Assembly: GCA_036186865.1 (NCBI GenBank)
Contig: AP025040.1
Location: 14,562,360-14,626,359, forward strand
Direction: 5' to 3'
From: Eustoma russellianum
Taxonomy: Eukaryota; Streptophyta; Magnoliopsida; Gentianales; Gentianaceae
DNA: 64,000 nt
Shown in pieces: positions 33,973-44,774 of this stretch. The notes under the pieces are model-generated. The model was not told the DNA's origin, searched no databases, and was given only the letters and a program-made list of their open reading frames with translations. Each line of letters starts with the position of its first letter. Within the stretch, counting starts at the first letter, position 1. The position numbers were made by a program, and so were the translations under genes.

Positions 33973-35004
33973 TGATGAAACCAGATATTCACTAAGTGGA
34001 TCAGAAATGGTCTTTTTAGTATGTCGTTAGCTCTTCGTTTAGGTCCGTCAATGGAACCTGAGAAGAAAAGGAGACGTCAGAGGCCCAGGGGCACTGTCCT
34101 GAGAAAACCCTCCGACGCTCAAGTCAGTTATGGGTATTTTAAGATGCAGTTTATGCTGAAATAAAGGTTAAGAATAAATCTATCTCAAGTTCTCAATGAG
34201 AATATGGCTGTGTCAATGTGGGCTGAGATGCCAATCTGGAGATCTCTCACTGAGAGTTAAAAGGTTGGAGAAAATAGAGTTCTTTTCTTAGAGAAGAAGA
34301 CTCCGAAAGTTCAGTTATGCTCCTCTTTTTCGTCTGTCTTCAAGATTCTTTTATGCACAAAGTTGATAAGATCAGTCCCTCTGCCCGATGATGGGACTAT
34401 TGCGTGTGTCAGAAGGGCTACTTTGTCTGTCGTAGGTGTGTAGTGTGACAGGACAGATGCCTGTGAATGAGGCTGCGTCATTAGCTGAGCCTATGACACG
34501 TAAGCGGCCAGCAATATTGACTCTCTACTCAACTCAGCAATGCTTGACACCTGGAAAGCATTTGCAGAATTGTCTTGGTGGGTCCCAGACGGCAGTTGAT
34601 AAATATCTTGTCCGAACTAGCCAAGTTGTTTAGGGACCAAAACCCTTATGGGACTGAAGCAGAGGCTAGGGCTTGGGGCAATCAGAAAGCTGAGGCCGAG
34701 ACTATTCTGAGGCCGAGCAGAACCTAATTCCCCATGAAGTTATGCATTGCTAATCTGATATTTGAATGTAGCTGAAGCTGACTAGAAGTGGTTGCCTTGG
34801 TTAACAGCATATTGCTGAGCCGAACTGACTAAGAGTTATACTTAGACTTGCCTTAGTTACTTTAGATGACCTGCCTCAAGTGTTGATGATGGAGGCCGAG
34901 GCTGGTATCCTCTGGCCGAGAATGACTAGTCAAGTAACTGAGCCTGAACTACGTTGACTGTTTGATTGATTGGAAATTTTTGTCTTATCTGAGCAGGTGA
35001 ATTT
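33973..35004 (-). repeat. E5 5' LTR
   Basis: 1032 bp, homologous to 27448-28431 with about 3% differences and a 54-bp extra segment. The outer end lacks the first bases (TGATGAGACA) and meets E4 leader sequence at a shared GAATTT (34999-35004). Confidence 0.85.
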
Positions 35005-35181
35005 GGTGGGATCGTCTATATTAGCTAGGAAGAAAATGGGTTTGCAGACATGTAAAGGTCTTGAAGATTGTGCTGCTGGCAATGACAATTTCAGAATTTT
35101 GCCGTCGTGGTGATGAGGCGACAGAGAGAGGAAAGTCCTCCCCTTTTTTATTTCCAGATCAGAAACATTGGCCTGGTACCA
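35005..35181 (-). repeat. Second copy of the E4 leader
   Basis: Matches 27181-27376 with substitutions and a deletion of roughly 25 bp. No gag follows. It joins E5 on its left and the outer E4 5' LTR on its right. Confidence 0.82.
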
Positions 35182-35393
35182 AGTAAAAGGGACAATAAAT
35201 TGGAAAAACTTTTTTGTGTATATTCATCCTTTGATAGTTGTTTATATATAGCAAAATACAAGAGCCTAATTACCTATAATTTCTCCAATCGATGAGAAGA
35301 TTACGCTAGTCAAATACACAATGATAATTACAAAGATTTAATCTAGCTAATCAAATATCTTCAAGATATACAGAATATTACAATATCTTAACA
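35182..35393 (-). repeat. E4 outer 5' LTR
   Basis: 212 bp, homologous to 23844-24078, followed by the ATAAG duplication at 35394-35398. Confidence 0.85.
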
Positions 35394-35398
35394 ATAAG

Positions 35399-35805
35399 AA
35401 GACAAAAATATCTTAATGAGGAACTCTGAGGTATCCGAACATATGCCTTCGTCAGGTTCTAGGCGACGATGACGTTACTCGTGTTAAATACAGATCTGGG
35501 AGTACTGAAATTCTATCTTCACCAAAAGCTTGATGACAAGCCATATTGTTCAGAACCTAAAGAAGAGTTAGCCTACACATGGAGGATGAGCCTACAAAAA
35601 GACACAGCAACCGCCCAACTATCTACAAGAGACCCGAAAGATTATCCTTACCGGGTATACAAAAGAAAAAGTTATATACATAATCTTCCGAGAGATGATC
35701 CTTCACGGGTATACAAAAAATACATACAGAAGAATGTAACTATCGATGGGGGTAGCAGCAAGTTGCTGCCAGCATAAGACTGAACGTTGTCTTGAACTTG
35801 TGGTT
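35399..35805. other. Pre-insertion host sequence, unassigned
   Basis: About 400 bp continuous with 43148-43279 and 49558-50370 once E6 and E7 are removed. Two similar words (CCGGGTATACAAAAGAAAAA and CACGGGTATACAAAAAATAC) lie 59 bases apart near 35650-35720. An open frame on the plus strand (35469-35777) is not recognisable. No gene called. Confidence 0.35.
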
Positions 35806-35810
35806 GATAT

Positions 35811-36181
35811 TGTTGAGAAAAAAGGGTTTGAGTGATTTTCAAATACATGATTTAAATGTGCACAAAAACGAGCATAAGATAAATTTGCATGATATTGCTT
35901 ATTACTTGCCTTATATAGTTCATATATTATGTTGCCGTACTAACGAGCAATGAAGCTACAAAGCTTACATCAAATGGCAAACATTTGTTGTGTTTATACT
36001 ATTTTCAGGTGCCACCATTAATGAACTAAACTAGTTCATTAAAAGAGGTACTTAGTTAATCAAACTAAGTAGTTCATTAAAGGAAGCTACATTTGGAAAA
36101 GGCACAAAGGCAACAAGGCTAAGAAAGGAAAGTCTTCTCCTCCTCATTTATCACTCATATACACGCCTACATATATATATG

Positions 36182-36225
<44 letters not shown>

Positions 36226-38875
36226 GATTTTTTGAAAAAGGCACATGCACACATATTCCAACGTACTACCGACACGTTATATATTTTATGTACGTACGTT
36301 AACGCCACACCATCATACTTAACTCATATTTATGAGTATATTCAGGTCTTATATCATATGATATAAGTCATGGTGATGACAAATTAAATACGACACATTA
36401 AAAGATTCTAAACCAAAAATTGTCGTATCGGGCGAATACCGAAACTTTGCCAACGTGTCACGTACTTGCCATAAATAAATGGCCAGCCCCTATACTTCAA
36501 AAATATCTATAATTTTCGTGCCTAGGGTGATATTTTCAGCCATAAAATCTTTCCATGTTGGCACACACAAATCACCCCACATTAAGGCCAAAATGTGAAG
36601 ATTTCAATTTTAATTTTGTCACATGTTAATGGTGCCACTTTAGACCAGCCAAGTTCTGAGATTTAAAGTATATATTATATATATTATGTGTAACATAATA
36701 TATATAACATGTGCACAAAGTTGGAATTTAATTAGAGAAAAATCAGATAATCGATAAATATCGAAAATTCGGTTTTCTACGTACACAACACATGGAACAT
36801 TTTTGGCACATCATACGACATGTATCTAGACACTTTTTACATATGTCATACATCTTAAAGTGTTCTAGAAAATTAAATTAAGGGCTGATTGGAATATAAC
36901 ATGTGTGTATTATTAAATGTGCACTATTTTACAAAGTTAGCAAAAATAAAATTCAGCACATGCATATACATGTATACACGCCATCTACAGCTGAGATGGA
37001 GCATATGTGGAGTCTTTTTGGCATATTGATTGATCAAGAATCAATCACACAAAGTTGGTGACTTAAAGAGAGAAGCTACAAAAGGTAACAATTCAAATTT
37101 TGTCACAATTGTGACACATGCTGAAAATTTCAGCATGTGTGTTTAAGGGTGGGCGATTTTTACCTATTTATGAGGTATATTTCACTTCTTGAATTAAGTG
37201 AATTAATTAGAAGACAATTTGGAAGTGTTTTAAATATTTTATGGAATAAAGAAAGTGATATTCTTGGATATCACACATGCTGAAAATTTCAGCATGTGTG
37301 CAATGCATCTAGGCATTTTTAAGGCCTTATTAGTGACTAATTTTTATTCCAAAAATGATGAAAATGTTGTCTACTAAATGGTGATTCATTTTCAAGAAAT
37401 AAATCAAAGTAAACTTGGCATTATTTTGAATGAAATGGAAATAATGCACATGCTGAATTTTCAGCATGGTATGGCCGAATTTTTCATGATTTTTGTGAGA
37501 AAATTATCTTGTTTGATTTGGGTGATAATCTTATGAATTATGGTAATTATTTTGTGATGATTTTGGCACATGTTTTAAGTATTATTCTCAGATTTTCCTA
37601 GTCATCAAGTGATGACAGCATTCAACCAATCAATGAGTGCTAAGTAAGCAAGAGCTTAATGATCATCCAATGAGAACATGCCAAGTAAGCAAGAACATGT
37701 CACAATGATGCTACACATTCTTCCAAGGACTTAGAAGATAATTTTCAAGAAGGGAAGAAGAGCCAAGGGGGGCGGCCACATTGTTAAAAAGAGAAGAAGA
37801 AAGCCAAACAAAAACAAGACAAGTCTCACAAGTTCAAAAGTGCAAAAAGAGTCTTCCATTCCCTTCTTCTTCTACATCTTTCTTTCTTCTTCTTAAAAGC
37901 CTATTGTACTTATATTCTTATTCTTGAATAGGCTTGTAATAGACCACCACTCATTCTATATCTTTGTAAAAGATTGATCAAGGTGTGATCAATCTTCATT
38001 CTTGCAAGGTGGTGGTGTTCGTGTGCATTGTATTCAACATACAAGGTTTGTAAAGGGTTGGAGTTGGTGTGTAACTCCATCAACCCTGTGGTAAGGTGTT
38101 TTTGAATTGTGTGATTAGTGTGAACCGAGAAAGGTGTTCCTCGAACACTGGAGTAGGTTGTTGATAACCGAACTAGTATAAAATTCTTGGTGTCATTTAC
38201 TTTCAGCACTGATTTTCTGTTTCAGCACTGTTTATTGTTTTTAATCACGTCCGTAAAAATAGTAAACGAATGTAAAAAATCACGAAAATTTCAGAAAACA
38301 TAGCCATACGTTTCAAGGTTCTTTTGGCGCAACTTTCAACCCTTTTGGATAAGTATAAGTCATCCAAACGTCCAATGTTCCGAGACTAGTGCAGTCTGAT
38401 TTTCAGGCTTGTAAAGGTTGAGACTTTGAGTGTATTTGACTAACTTCCCGAAAGAATTTTTCAAAACTGTTTCAACCCATTTAAATACAACTTATAAGGA
38501 GTTAGTATTTAAATTTTCAGATCATTTGGAGTTGTGTACAAATAGAAATTAATTTTTCAAATCAGTATACCGTTTTTGGCAGATTTGCGCAATCTGACCA
38601 TCAACGAATTTTCAAGGGGTTAAAGGTTGAACTTAAATCTGAAATTTTTAGGAGAAACTCATAACATCTGAGGCTAAGTTATCTCAAAATTTCAGAATTT
38701 TTGAAGACCTGCAACCTAGTTTTAAAAACGTTTTAAAACTGGTCCTGAAAACATAAACTGTTTTCAGAAGTTGGGTTTGTGGTTCAAACTAATTTTAAAA
38801 ACCACATTTTCCGCACCCACTATTCAACCCACTATTCAACCCCCCCCCTTCTAGTGGTGCCTTGCAGATCCTACA
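35811..38875 (+). repeat. E6 5' LTR
   Basis: 3065 bp from TGTTGAGAAAAAAGGG to GATCCTACA. It contains a (TA)n microsatellite near 36171-36222, a TGTCACAATTGTGACA palindrome at 37101-37116 and three long palindromes with CACATGCTGAA arms (37114-37140, 37272-37300, 37449-37468). Confidence 0.9.
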
Positions 38876-38876
38876 A

Positions 38877-38890
38877 TTGGTATCAGAGCG
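38877..38890 (+). promoter_or_regulatory. E6 primer-binding site
   Basis: TTGGTATCAGAGCG, two bases after the LTR end; an initiator methionine tRNA site. Confidence 0.9.
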
Positions 38891-38930
38891 CAGGAACACT
38901 CGCTTCAAAGGATCCAATGATTCAAGTGAG

Positions 38931-39814
38931 ATGGCAACCACTAGCCACGAAGCCGAGGAAAAAGATATGTCAAGCCAAATGCCTCCACTATTTGAAAATG
39001 AGGTAAATTCTGATTCTGACTCGGATTCTGAACTATCTTATGATGATTTATATGTTGAATATCTTGAATTACATAAGTTTGCTAGAACTCTTGCAAAACA
39101 AAAGAAACGGTTAATTGAAGACAAGAAATTGTTAGAATTTTCTAACACAAATCTTGTGTCTCAATTAAACGATTCAAAAGAAGAGTCGTCTTGCATCATA
39201 AATTCATTAAGGTCTGAGATTTCATCATTGACATCCGAGAACACTGAATTGAAATTCGAGATTTCAAACTTGAAATCAAGGAATGCGGATGTAGAGAAAA
39301 AGGTGAAACAATTTGACACGAGAACAAACATGCTAGATCACATCATTTCTTCTCAAAAGCATGATAGTTACAAAACCGGACTAGGATACATTGAGAAAAG
39401 TAGCCACAAAATAAACCAACCAAATTTATCCCATCTAAGAAAATAGATGCATCAAAGACATATGTGGCATCTAAGAAGACGCATAGGCCTTTTCTTATGA
39501 CATCTCAACGTGCTTCTTCTTCACATCATGCAAAATATAATTATGTGCCATATAGATATGAGAAGAAACAAGTGATGCATATGCGAAACTCATATCACAA
39601 AAATGCATCTAGATCACGTCCCGTGCATGCAAACCGAAATGCTTATCAAAAACAGAAACCATACTACATGCATGATGGGATTCTTGGCCAAAGGCCAAAC
39701 GCATTTGTCCCTAACATATATTATGTTGCGTTCTCATCACCTTTCTCACCTTTTGGAAGACCTAGAAAGGTCACCCAAATTTGGGTACCAAAAGAGACAT
39801 TTTCAAAAGGTTGA
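38931..39814 (+). pseudogene. E6 gag remnant, C-terminal half of a SIRE-type gag
   Basis: Starts MATTSHEAEEKDMSSQ at 38931 and continues open to 39446: an acidic Ser/Asp stretch (NSDSDSDSELSYDDLYVEYL) followed by a coiled coil of about 100 residues (KKRLIEDKKLLEFSNTNL, LRSEISSLTSENTELKFEI), then KTGLGY. After a frame change the basic Tyr/His/Arg-rich tail (39464-39814) ends RKVTQIWVPK, a motif that precedes protease in Sirevirus polyproteins. The N-terminal capsid domain and all of pol are missing. The coiled coil may still permit assembly with a helper gag; that is inference. Confidence 0.7.
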
Positions 39815-39892
39815 ATAAATAACCCTTACGAATGCACGTTATATATGATTTTTCTCCTTCATCTTTATAGACATCTTTTGATTTACTTTTCA

Positions 39893-40088
39893 AAATAAAG
39901 GGAGAGAGATAGCATGATTTAAGGGGGAGAGAAAGCGTGATTTAAGGGGGAGAGAGATTGCATAAATCAAGGGGGAGCGGTTTTGAAATTTAAAATTCAA
40001 GTTTTGATTTTATGCATGATTGAAGGGGGAGCGATAGGATTTAAATCATGAGTATAGGTTATTTTGAAAATCATCAAAAGGGGGAGAT
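39893..40088 (+). promoter_or_regulatory. Multiple polypurine tracts of E6
   Basis: Repeated AAGGGGGAG-like tracts at about 39894, 39920, 39944, 39969, 40023 and 40077; the last (AAAAGGGGGAGAT) abuts the 3' LTR. Repeated purine tracts are a recognised Sirevirus feature. Confidence 0.85.
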
Positions 40089-40444
40089 TGTTGAGAAAAA
40101 GGGGTTTGAGTGATTTTCAAATACATGATTTAAATGTGCACAAAAACGAGCATAAGATAAATGTGCATGATATTGCTTATTACTTGCCTTATATAGTTCA
40201 TATATTATGTTGCCGTACTAACGAGCCATGAAGCTACAAAGCTTACATCAAATGGCAAACATTTGTTGTGTTTATACTATTTTCAGGTGCCACCATTAAT
40301 GAACTAAACTAGTTCATTAAGTGAAGTACTTAGTTAATCAAACTAAGTAGTCATTAAAGGAAGCTACATTTGGAAAAGGCACAAAGGCAACAAGGCTAAG
40401 AAAGAAAAGTCTTCTCCTCCTCATTTATCACTCATATACACGCC

Positions 40445-40508
<64 letters not shown>

Positions 40509-43142
40509 GATTTTTTGAAAAAGACACATGCACACATATTCCAACGTACTACCGACACGTTATATATTTTACGTACGTACGTTAACGTCACACCATCATA
40601 CTTAAATCATATTTATGAGTATATTCAGGTCTTATATCATATGATATAAGTCATGGTGATGAAAAATTAAATACGACACGTTAGAAGGTTCTAAACCGAA
40701 AATTGTCGTATCGGACGAATACCGAAACTTCGCCAACGTGTCACGTACTTGCCATAAATAAATGGCCAGGCCCTATACTTCAAAGATATCTATAATTTTT
40801 GTGCCTAGGGTGATATTTTCAGCCATAAAATCTTTCCATGTTGGCACACGCAAATCACCCCACATTAAGGCCAAAATGTGAAGATTCCAATTTTAATTTT
40901 GTCACATGTTAATGGTGCCACTTTAGACCAGCCAAGTTCTGAGATTTAAAGTATATATTATATATATTATGTGTAACATAATATATATAACATGTGCACA
41001 AAGTTGGAATTTAATTAGAGAAAAATCGGGTAATCGATAAATATCGAAAATTCGGTTTTCTACGTACACAACACATGGAACATTTTTGGCACATCATACG
41101 ACATGTATCTAGACACTTTTTACATATGTCATATATCTTAAAGTGTTCTAGAAAATTAAATTAAGGGCTGATTAGAATATAACATGTGTGTATTATTAAA
41201 TGTGCACTATTTTACAAAGTTAGCAAAAATAAAATTCAGCACATGCATATACATGTATACACGCCACCTACAGCTGAGATGGAGCATATGTGGAGCCTTT
41301 TTGGCATATTGATTGGTCAAGAATCAATCACACAAAGTTGGTGACTTAAAGAGAGAAGCTACAAAAGGTAACAATTCAAATTTTGTCACAATTGTGACAC
41401 ATGCTGAAAATTTCAGCATGTGTGTTTAAGGGTGGCGATTTTTACCTATTTATGAGGTATATTTCACTTCTTGAATTAAGTGAATTAATTAGAAGACAAT
41501 TTGGAAGTGTTTTAAATATTTTATGGAATAAAGAAAGTGATATTCTTGGATATCACACATGCTGAAAATTTCAGCATGTGTGCAATGCATCTAGGCGTTT
41601 TTAAGGCCTTATTAGTGACTAATTTTTATTCCAAAAATGATGAAAATGTTGTCTACTAAATGGTGATTCATTTTCAAGAAATAAATCAAAGTAAACCTGG
41701 CATTATTTTGAATGAAATGGAAATAATGCACATGCTGAATTTTCAGCATGGTATGGCCGAATTTTTCATGATTTTTGTGAGAAAATTATCTTGTTTGATT
41801 TGGGTGATAATCTTATGAATTATGGTAATTATTTTGTGATGATTTTGGCACATGTTTTAAGTGTTATTCTCAGATTTTCCTAGTCATCAAGTGATGACAG
41901 CATTCAACCAATCAATGAGTGCCAAGTAAGCAAGAGCTTAATGATCATCCAATGAGAACATGCCAAGTAAGAAAGAACATGTCACAATGATGCAACACAT
42001 TCTTCCAATGACTTAGAAGATAATTTTCAAGAAGGGAAGAAGAGCCAAGGGGGCGGCCACATTGTTAAAAAGAGAAGAAGAAAGCCAAACAAAAACAAGA
42101 CAAGTCTCACAAGTTCAAAAGTGCAAAAAGAGTCTTCCATTCCCTTCTTCTTCTACATCTTTCTTTCTTCTTCTTAAAAGCCTATTGTACTTATATTCTT
42201 ATTCTTGAATAGGCTTGTAATAGACCACCACTCATTCTATATCTTTGTAAAAGATTGATCAAGGTGTGATCAATCTTCATTATTGCAAGGTGGTGGTGTT
42301 CGTGTGCATTGTATTCAACATACAAGGTTTATAAAGGGTTGGAGTTGGTGTGTAACTCCATCAACCCTGTGGTAATGTGTTTTTTGAGTTGTGTGATTAG
42401 TGTGAACCGAGGAAGGTGTTCCTCGAAGACTGGAGTAGGTTGTTGATAACCGAACCAGTATAAAATTCTTGGTGTCATTTACTTTCAGCACTGATTTTCT
42501 GTTTCAGCACTGTTTACTGTTTTTAATCACGTCCGTAAAAATAGTAAACAAATTTAAAAAATCACGAAACTTTGAAGAAACATAGACACACGTTTCAAGG
42601 TTTGTTTGGCGCAAGTTTCAACCCTTTTGGATAAGTATAAGTCATCCAAACATCCAAAGTTCTGAGACTAGTGCAGTCTGATTTTCAGGCTTGCAAAGGT
42701 TGAGACTTTGAGTGTATTTGACTAACTTCCCGAAAGAATTTTTCAAAACTGTTTCAACCCATTTAAATACAACTTATAAGGAGTTATTATTTAAATTTTC
42801 AGATCATTTGGAGTTGTGTACAAATAGGAATTAAATTTTCAAATCAGTGTACCGTTTTTGGCAGATTTGCGCAATCTGACCATTAACGAATTTTCAAGGG
42901 GTTAAAGGTTGAATTTAAATCTGAAATTTTTAGGAGACACTCATAAAATCTGAGGCCAAGTTCTCTCAAAATTTCAGAATTTTTGAAGACCTGCAAACTA
43001 GTTTTAAAAACGTTTTAAAACTGGTCCTGAAAACAGAAACTGTTTTCAGAAGTTGGGTTTGTGGTTCAAACTAATTTTAAAAACCACATTTTCCGCACCC
43101 ACTATTCAACCCCCCTTCTAGTGGTGCCTTGCAGATCCTACA
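40089..43142 (+). repeat. E6 3' LTR
   Basis: 3054 bp, parallel to 35811-38875. The (TA)n run is longer here (about 40446-40504). Palindromes recur at 41398-41424, 41555-41583 and 41731-41750. Confidence 0.9.
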
Positions 43143-43147
43143 GATAT

Positions 43148-43279
43148 ACCCCAACTCTCACCACCTGTACAGCCAAGCCAATCCCTAAGGAAATTCATGA
43201 ATAGGAAACTCGTACGTATGGATATAGTCAGCTGGGGCAGAAAACATGCCAAAACACAAAAAGTACACAACCAACTATA
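43148..43279. other. Short host remnant between E6 and E7
   Basis: 132 bp continuing the sequence broken by E6 (35805) and by E7 (resumes at 49558). Not recognised. Confidence 0.35.
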
Positions 43280-43284
43280 CAACT

Positions 43285-44202
43285 TGTTGGAAAATATGTA
43301 TATGGCACAAGAAAACCAAACAAGAAAGACAATAAAAGCCGAGACGAGTTTCGGGATAACTCTGTCCTTAAAGCAATTTAGCCTCTACCGGTGAGCAAGG
43401 TAGACTGCAATGGCTAATGCTTCCCAAGATATAACGGCTTACTCTCTTTAGTTTGCTCTACTAGAGAGAGTTTGAACTTGATAGTAGAAGAGATTGATAG
43501 TAGAGAGAATGTGAGAAGAAAGTACTGCAGAAAATTTCACAAGTTTTCAAGTATTTTTCATGTATGTGTTGAAGATATCAAAGCCCAATATTTATAGGCT
43601 TTTGGTTTTCAAAAAACAGGTTTTAAAAGACCCTTTTCTGCAGCTTATTTCTCCCTAGGATCGGCCATGGACGTTAAAGATGAAAGGAGATGTCATTTGG
43701 AGGAGAAGATGCATCTTTTGTGAACAGTCAGGTCACATTAGGCGCCTAATGTCACTTCGAACGACTGTACAAAATGACATCGAACGACTGTACAAAATGA
43801 CATAGGAGCTTCATGTGACATCGAACGACCCATTAGGCGCTTCATGTGACATCGAACGACTGTACAAAATCACATTAGGCGCTTCATGTGACATTGAACG
43901 ACTGTACAAAATCACATTAGGCGCTTCATGTGACATTGAACGCCTACAAGGTGTTCGAAGTGTTCTGAAAGTGTCCCTGAACACTTCGAACGCCACATGA
44001 AGCGCTTCAAGTGTTCTGGAAATGTTCCAGAACACTTCGAACGCCTACATTAGGCGCTTTAAAGTGTTTGGAACACCCCCCATTTCCTTCCATTGTTCAT
44101 AAAACACTCCAAACTTCATCCAATCTCCTATCAAAAGGTTAGATAACATTATACAAGGTTGGATCACAAGATTTAAAGTACTTTTAAGTACTTTTTCCAA
44201 CA
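43285..44202 (-). repeat. E7 3' LTR
   Basis: 918 bp, TGTTGGAAAAAGTAC to TTTTCCAACA on minus. TATA box TATAAATA at 43596-43589. U3 carries three phases of a 42-bp repeat (43831, 43873, 43915) and a perfect palindrome CATTAGGCGCCTAATG (43736-43751). Confidence 0.92.
43831..43945. repeat. 42-bp tandem repeat in the E7 LTR
   Basis: Unit beginning CATTAGGCGCTTCATGTGAC, nearly three copies, with CGAACGACTGTACAAAAT words also just upstream. Duplicated in the other LTR from 49183. A likely U3 enhancer array. Confidence 0.85.
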
Positions 44203-44774
44203 ATCCCCCACATGATCCAATCTTGTATAGTCACAAACGAACGACCATAAACCAACCTTTCTACTATCAACCAAAGATAATGATACATAACGGATACGAT
44301 GACTTGTGGTCTTGAATCGCCGGTTAGTACAACTTGAGTTATATAAACGGAAGTAAGATGAACTTTGTCTTGAATCTTACTCCACTATTGTTTATATGAA
44401 CAACAAGAAGACATATCATTATCTACTTCTTCAAGTTCGCGGTTTTGGTGCGATATCGGCCATGCACCTATCTCGGGATTCATAAGCTCTCTAGAGAGTT
44501 TTCCAAGCTCTCACAGGAAGCGGCACCACTTCCAAGCTTATATAGGTGAAATTCATCAAGTGTGCACTGTTCACACCACCACACAACATGGCTATGAAAT
44601 TTTCATTAAGAGATTCTCGAAATCTCACCCTCAAATTTTTACAGCGAGCACTATCAACAACAACACCTTAGGGAGGAACACTTTGATAGTGCAACATAGA
44701 ACTCTTTCATGACTTGTTTTTACCACATTGAACCCCGTTTGTAGGATCTCTACTAATAGTGGGTTGGGTTCCCG
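44203..44774 (-). promoter_or_regulatory. E7 post-pol conserved non-coding block and polypurine tract
   Basis: On the minus strand it contains GAATCTCTTAATGAAA, TTTCACCTATATAAGCTTGG, TGGTGCCGCTTCCTGTGAGA and CAAGTCATCGTATCCGTTAT, then the purine tract CATGTGGGGGAT before the LTR. The same words in the same order occur in E1 and E9, and in part in E8. Confidence 0.75.

Larger units (their letters stand above)
27448..35004 (-). mobile_element. E5: non-autonomous Tat-lineage Ty3/Gypsy element with antisense gene
   Basis: 7.6 kb, read on the minus strand: 5' LTR (35004-33973), primer-site-like TTTGGCGCTAGGAGGAAGG, a gag fragment, a 109-bp tandem array, an antisense spliced gene (plus strand 28858-31170), a purine tract and 3' LTR (28431-27448). 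Pol is missing entirely. The gag zinc region and an antisense ORF are characteristic of the Tat lineage (Ogre/Retand relatives), known to carry extra antisense ORFs between pol and 3' LTR. The left terminus (TCATCA on minus) is intact; the right terminus has lost about 10 bp. Confidence 0.8.
23844..35393 (-). mobile_element. E4: tandem-rearranged Ty1/Copia element hosting E5
   Basis: The outer ends are LTRs of one family: 23844-24078 at the 3' end (element reads right to left) and 35182-35393 at the 5' end. Both are flanked by the same 5-bp duplication, ATAAG, at 23839-23843 and 35394-35398. Inside are a pol fragment, gag, leader and a partial LTR (27377-27447), then E5, then a second copy of the leader (35005-35181) joined to the outer 5' LTR. 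Two leaders and three LTR pieces within one duplication imply a former tandem LTR-body-LTR-body-LTR array, later cut by E5 and a deletion. Confidence 0.75.
35811..43142 (+). mobile_element. E6: non-autonomous Sirevirus-like (SIRE/Maximus) Copia
   Basis: Two 3-kb LTRs (35811-38875 and 40089-43142) surround only 1213 bp. A perfect GATAT duplication flanks it (35806-35810 and 43143-43147). The interior has an iMet primer site, the C-terminal part of a SIRE-type gag and a ladder of purine tracts before the 3' LTR. Protease, integrase and RT are absent, so it depended on a partner. LTRs look about 98% identical by eye, so the insertion is fairly young. Assignment rests on the multiple purine tracts, LTR palindromes and gag, all Sirevirus hallmarks. 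Confidence 0.88.

Noticed and set aside
36171..36222. (TA)n run as a separate feature
   Set aside because: A simple microsatellite present in both E6 LTRs; noted there.
43815..44000. Open frame with repeated LGASCDIERLYKIT residues
   Set aside because: It is the translation of the 42-bp LTR repeat (unit divisible by three), with a shadow on the other strand; no sign of a protein.
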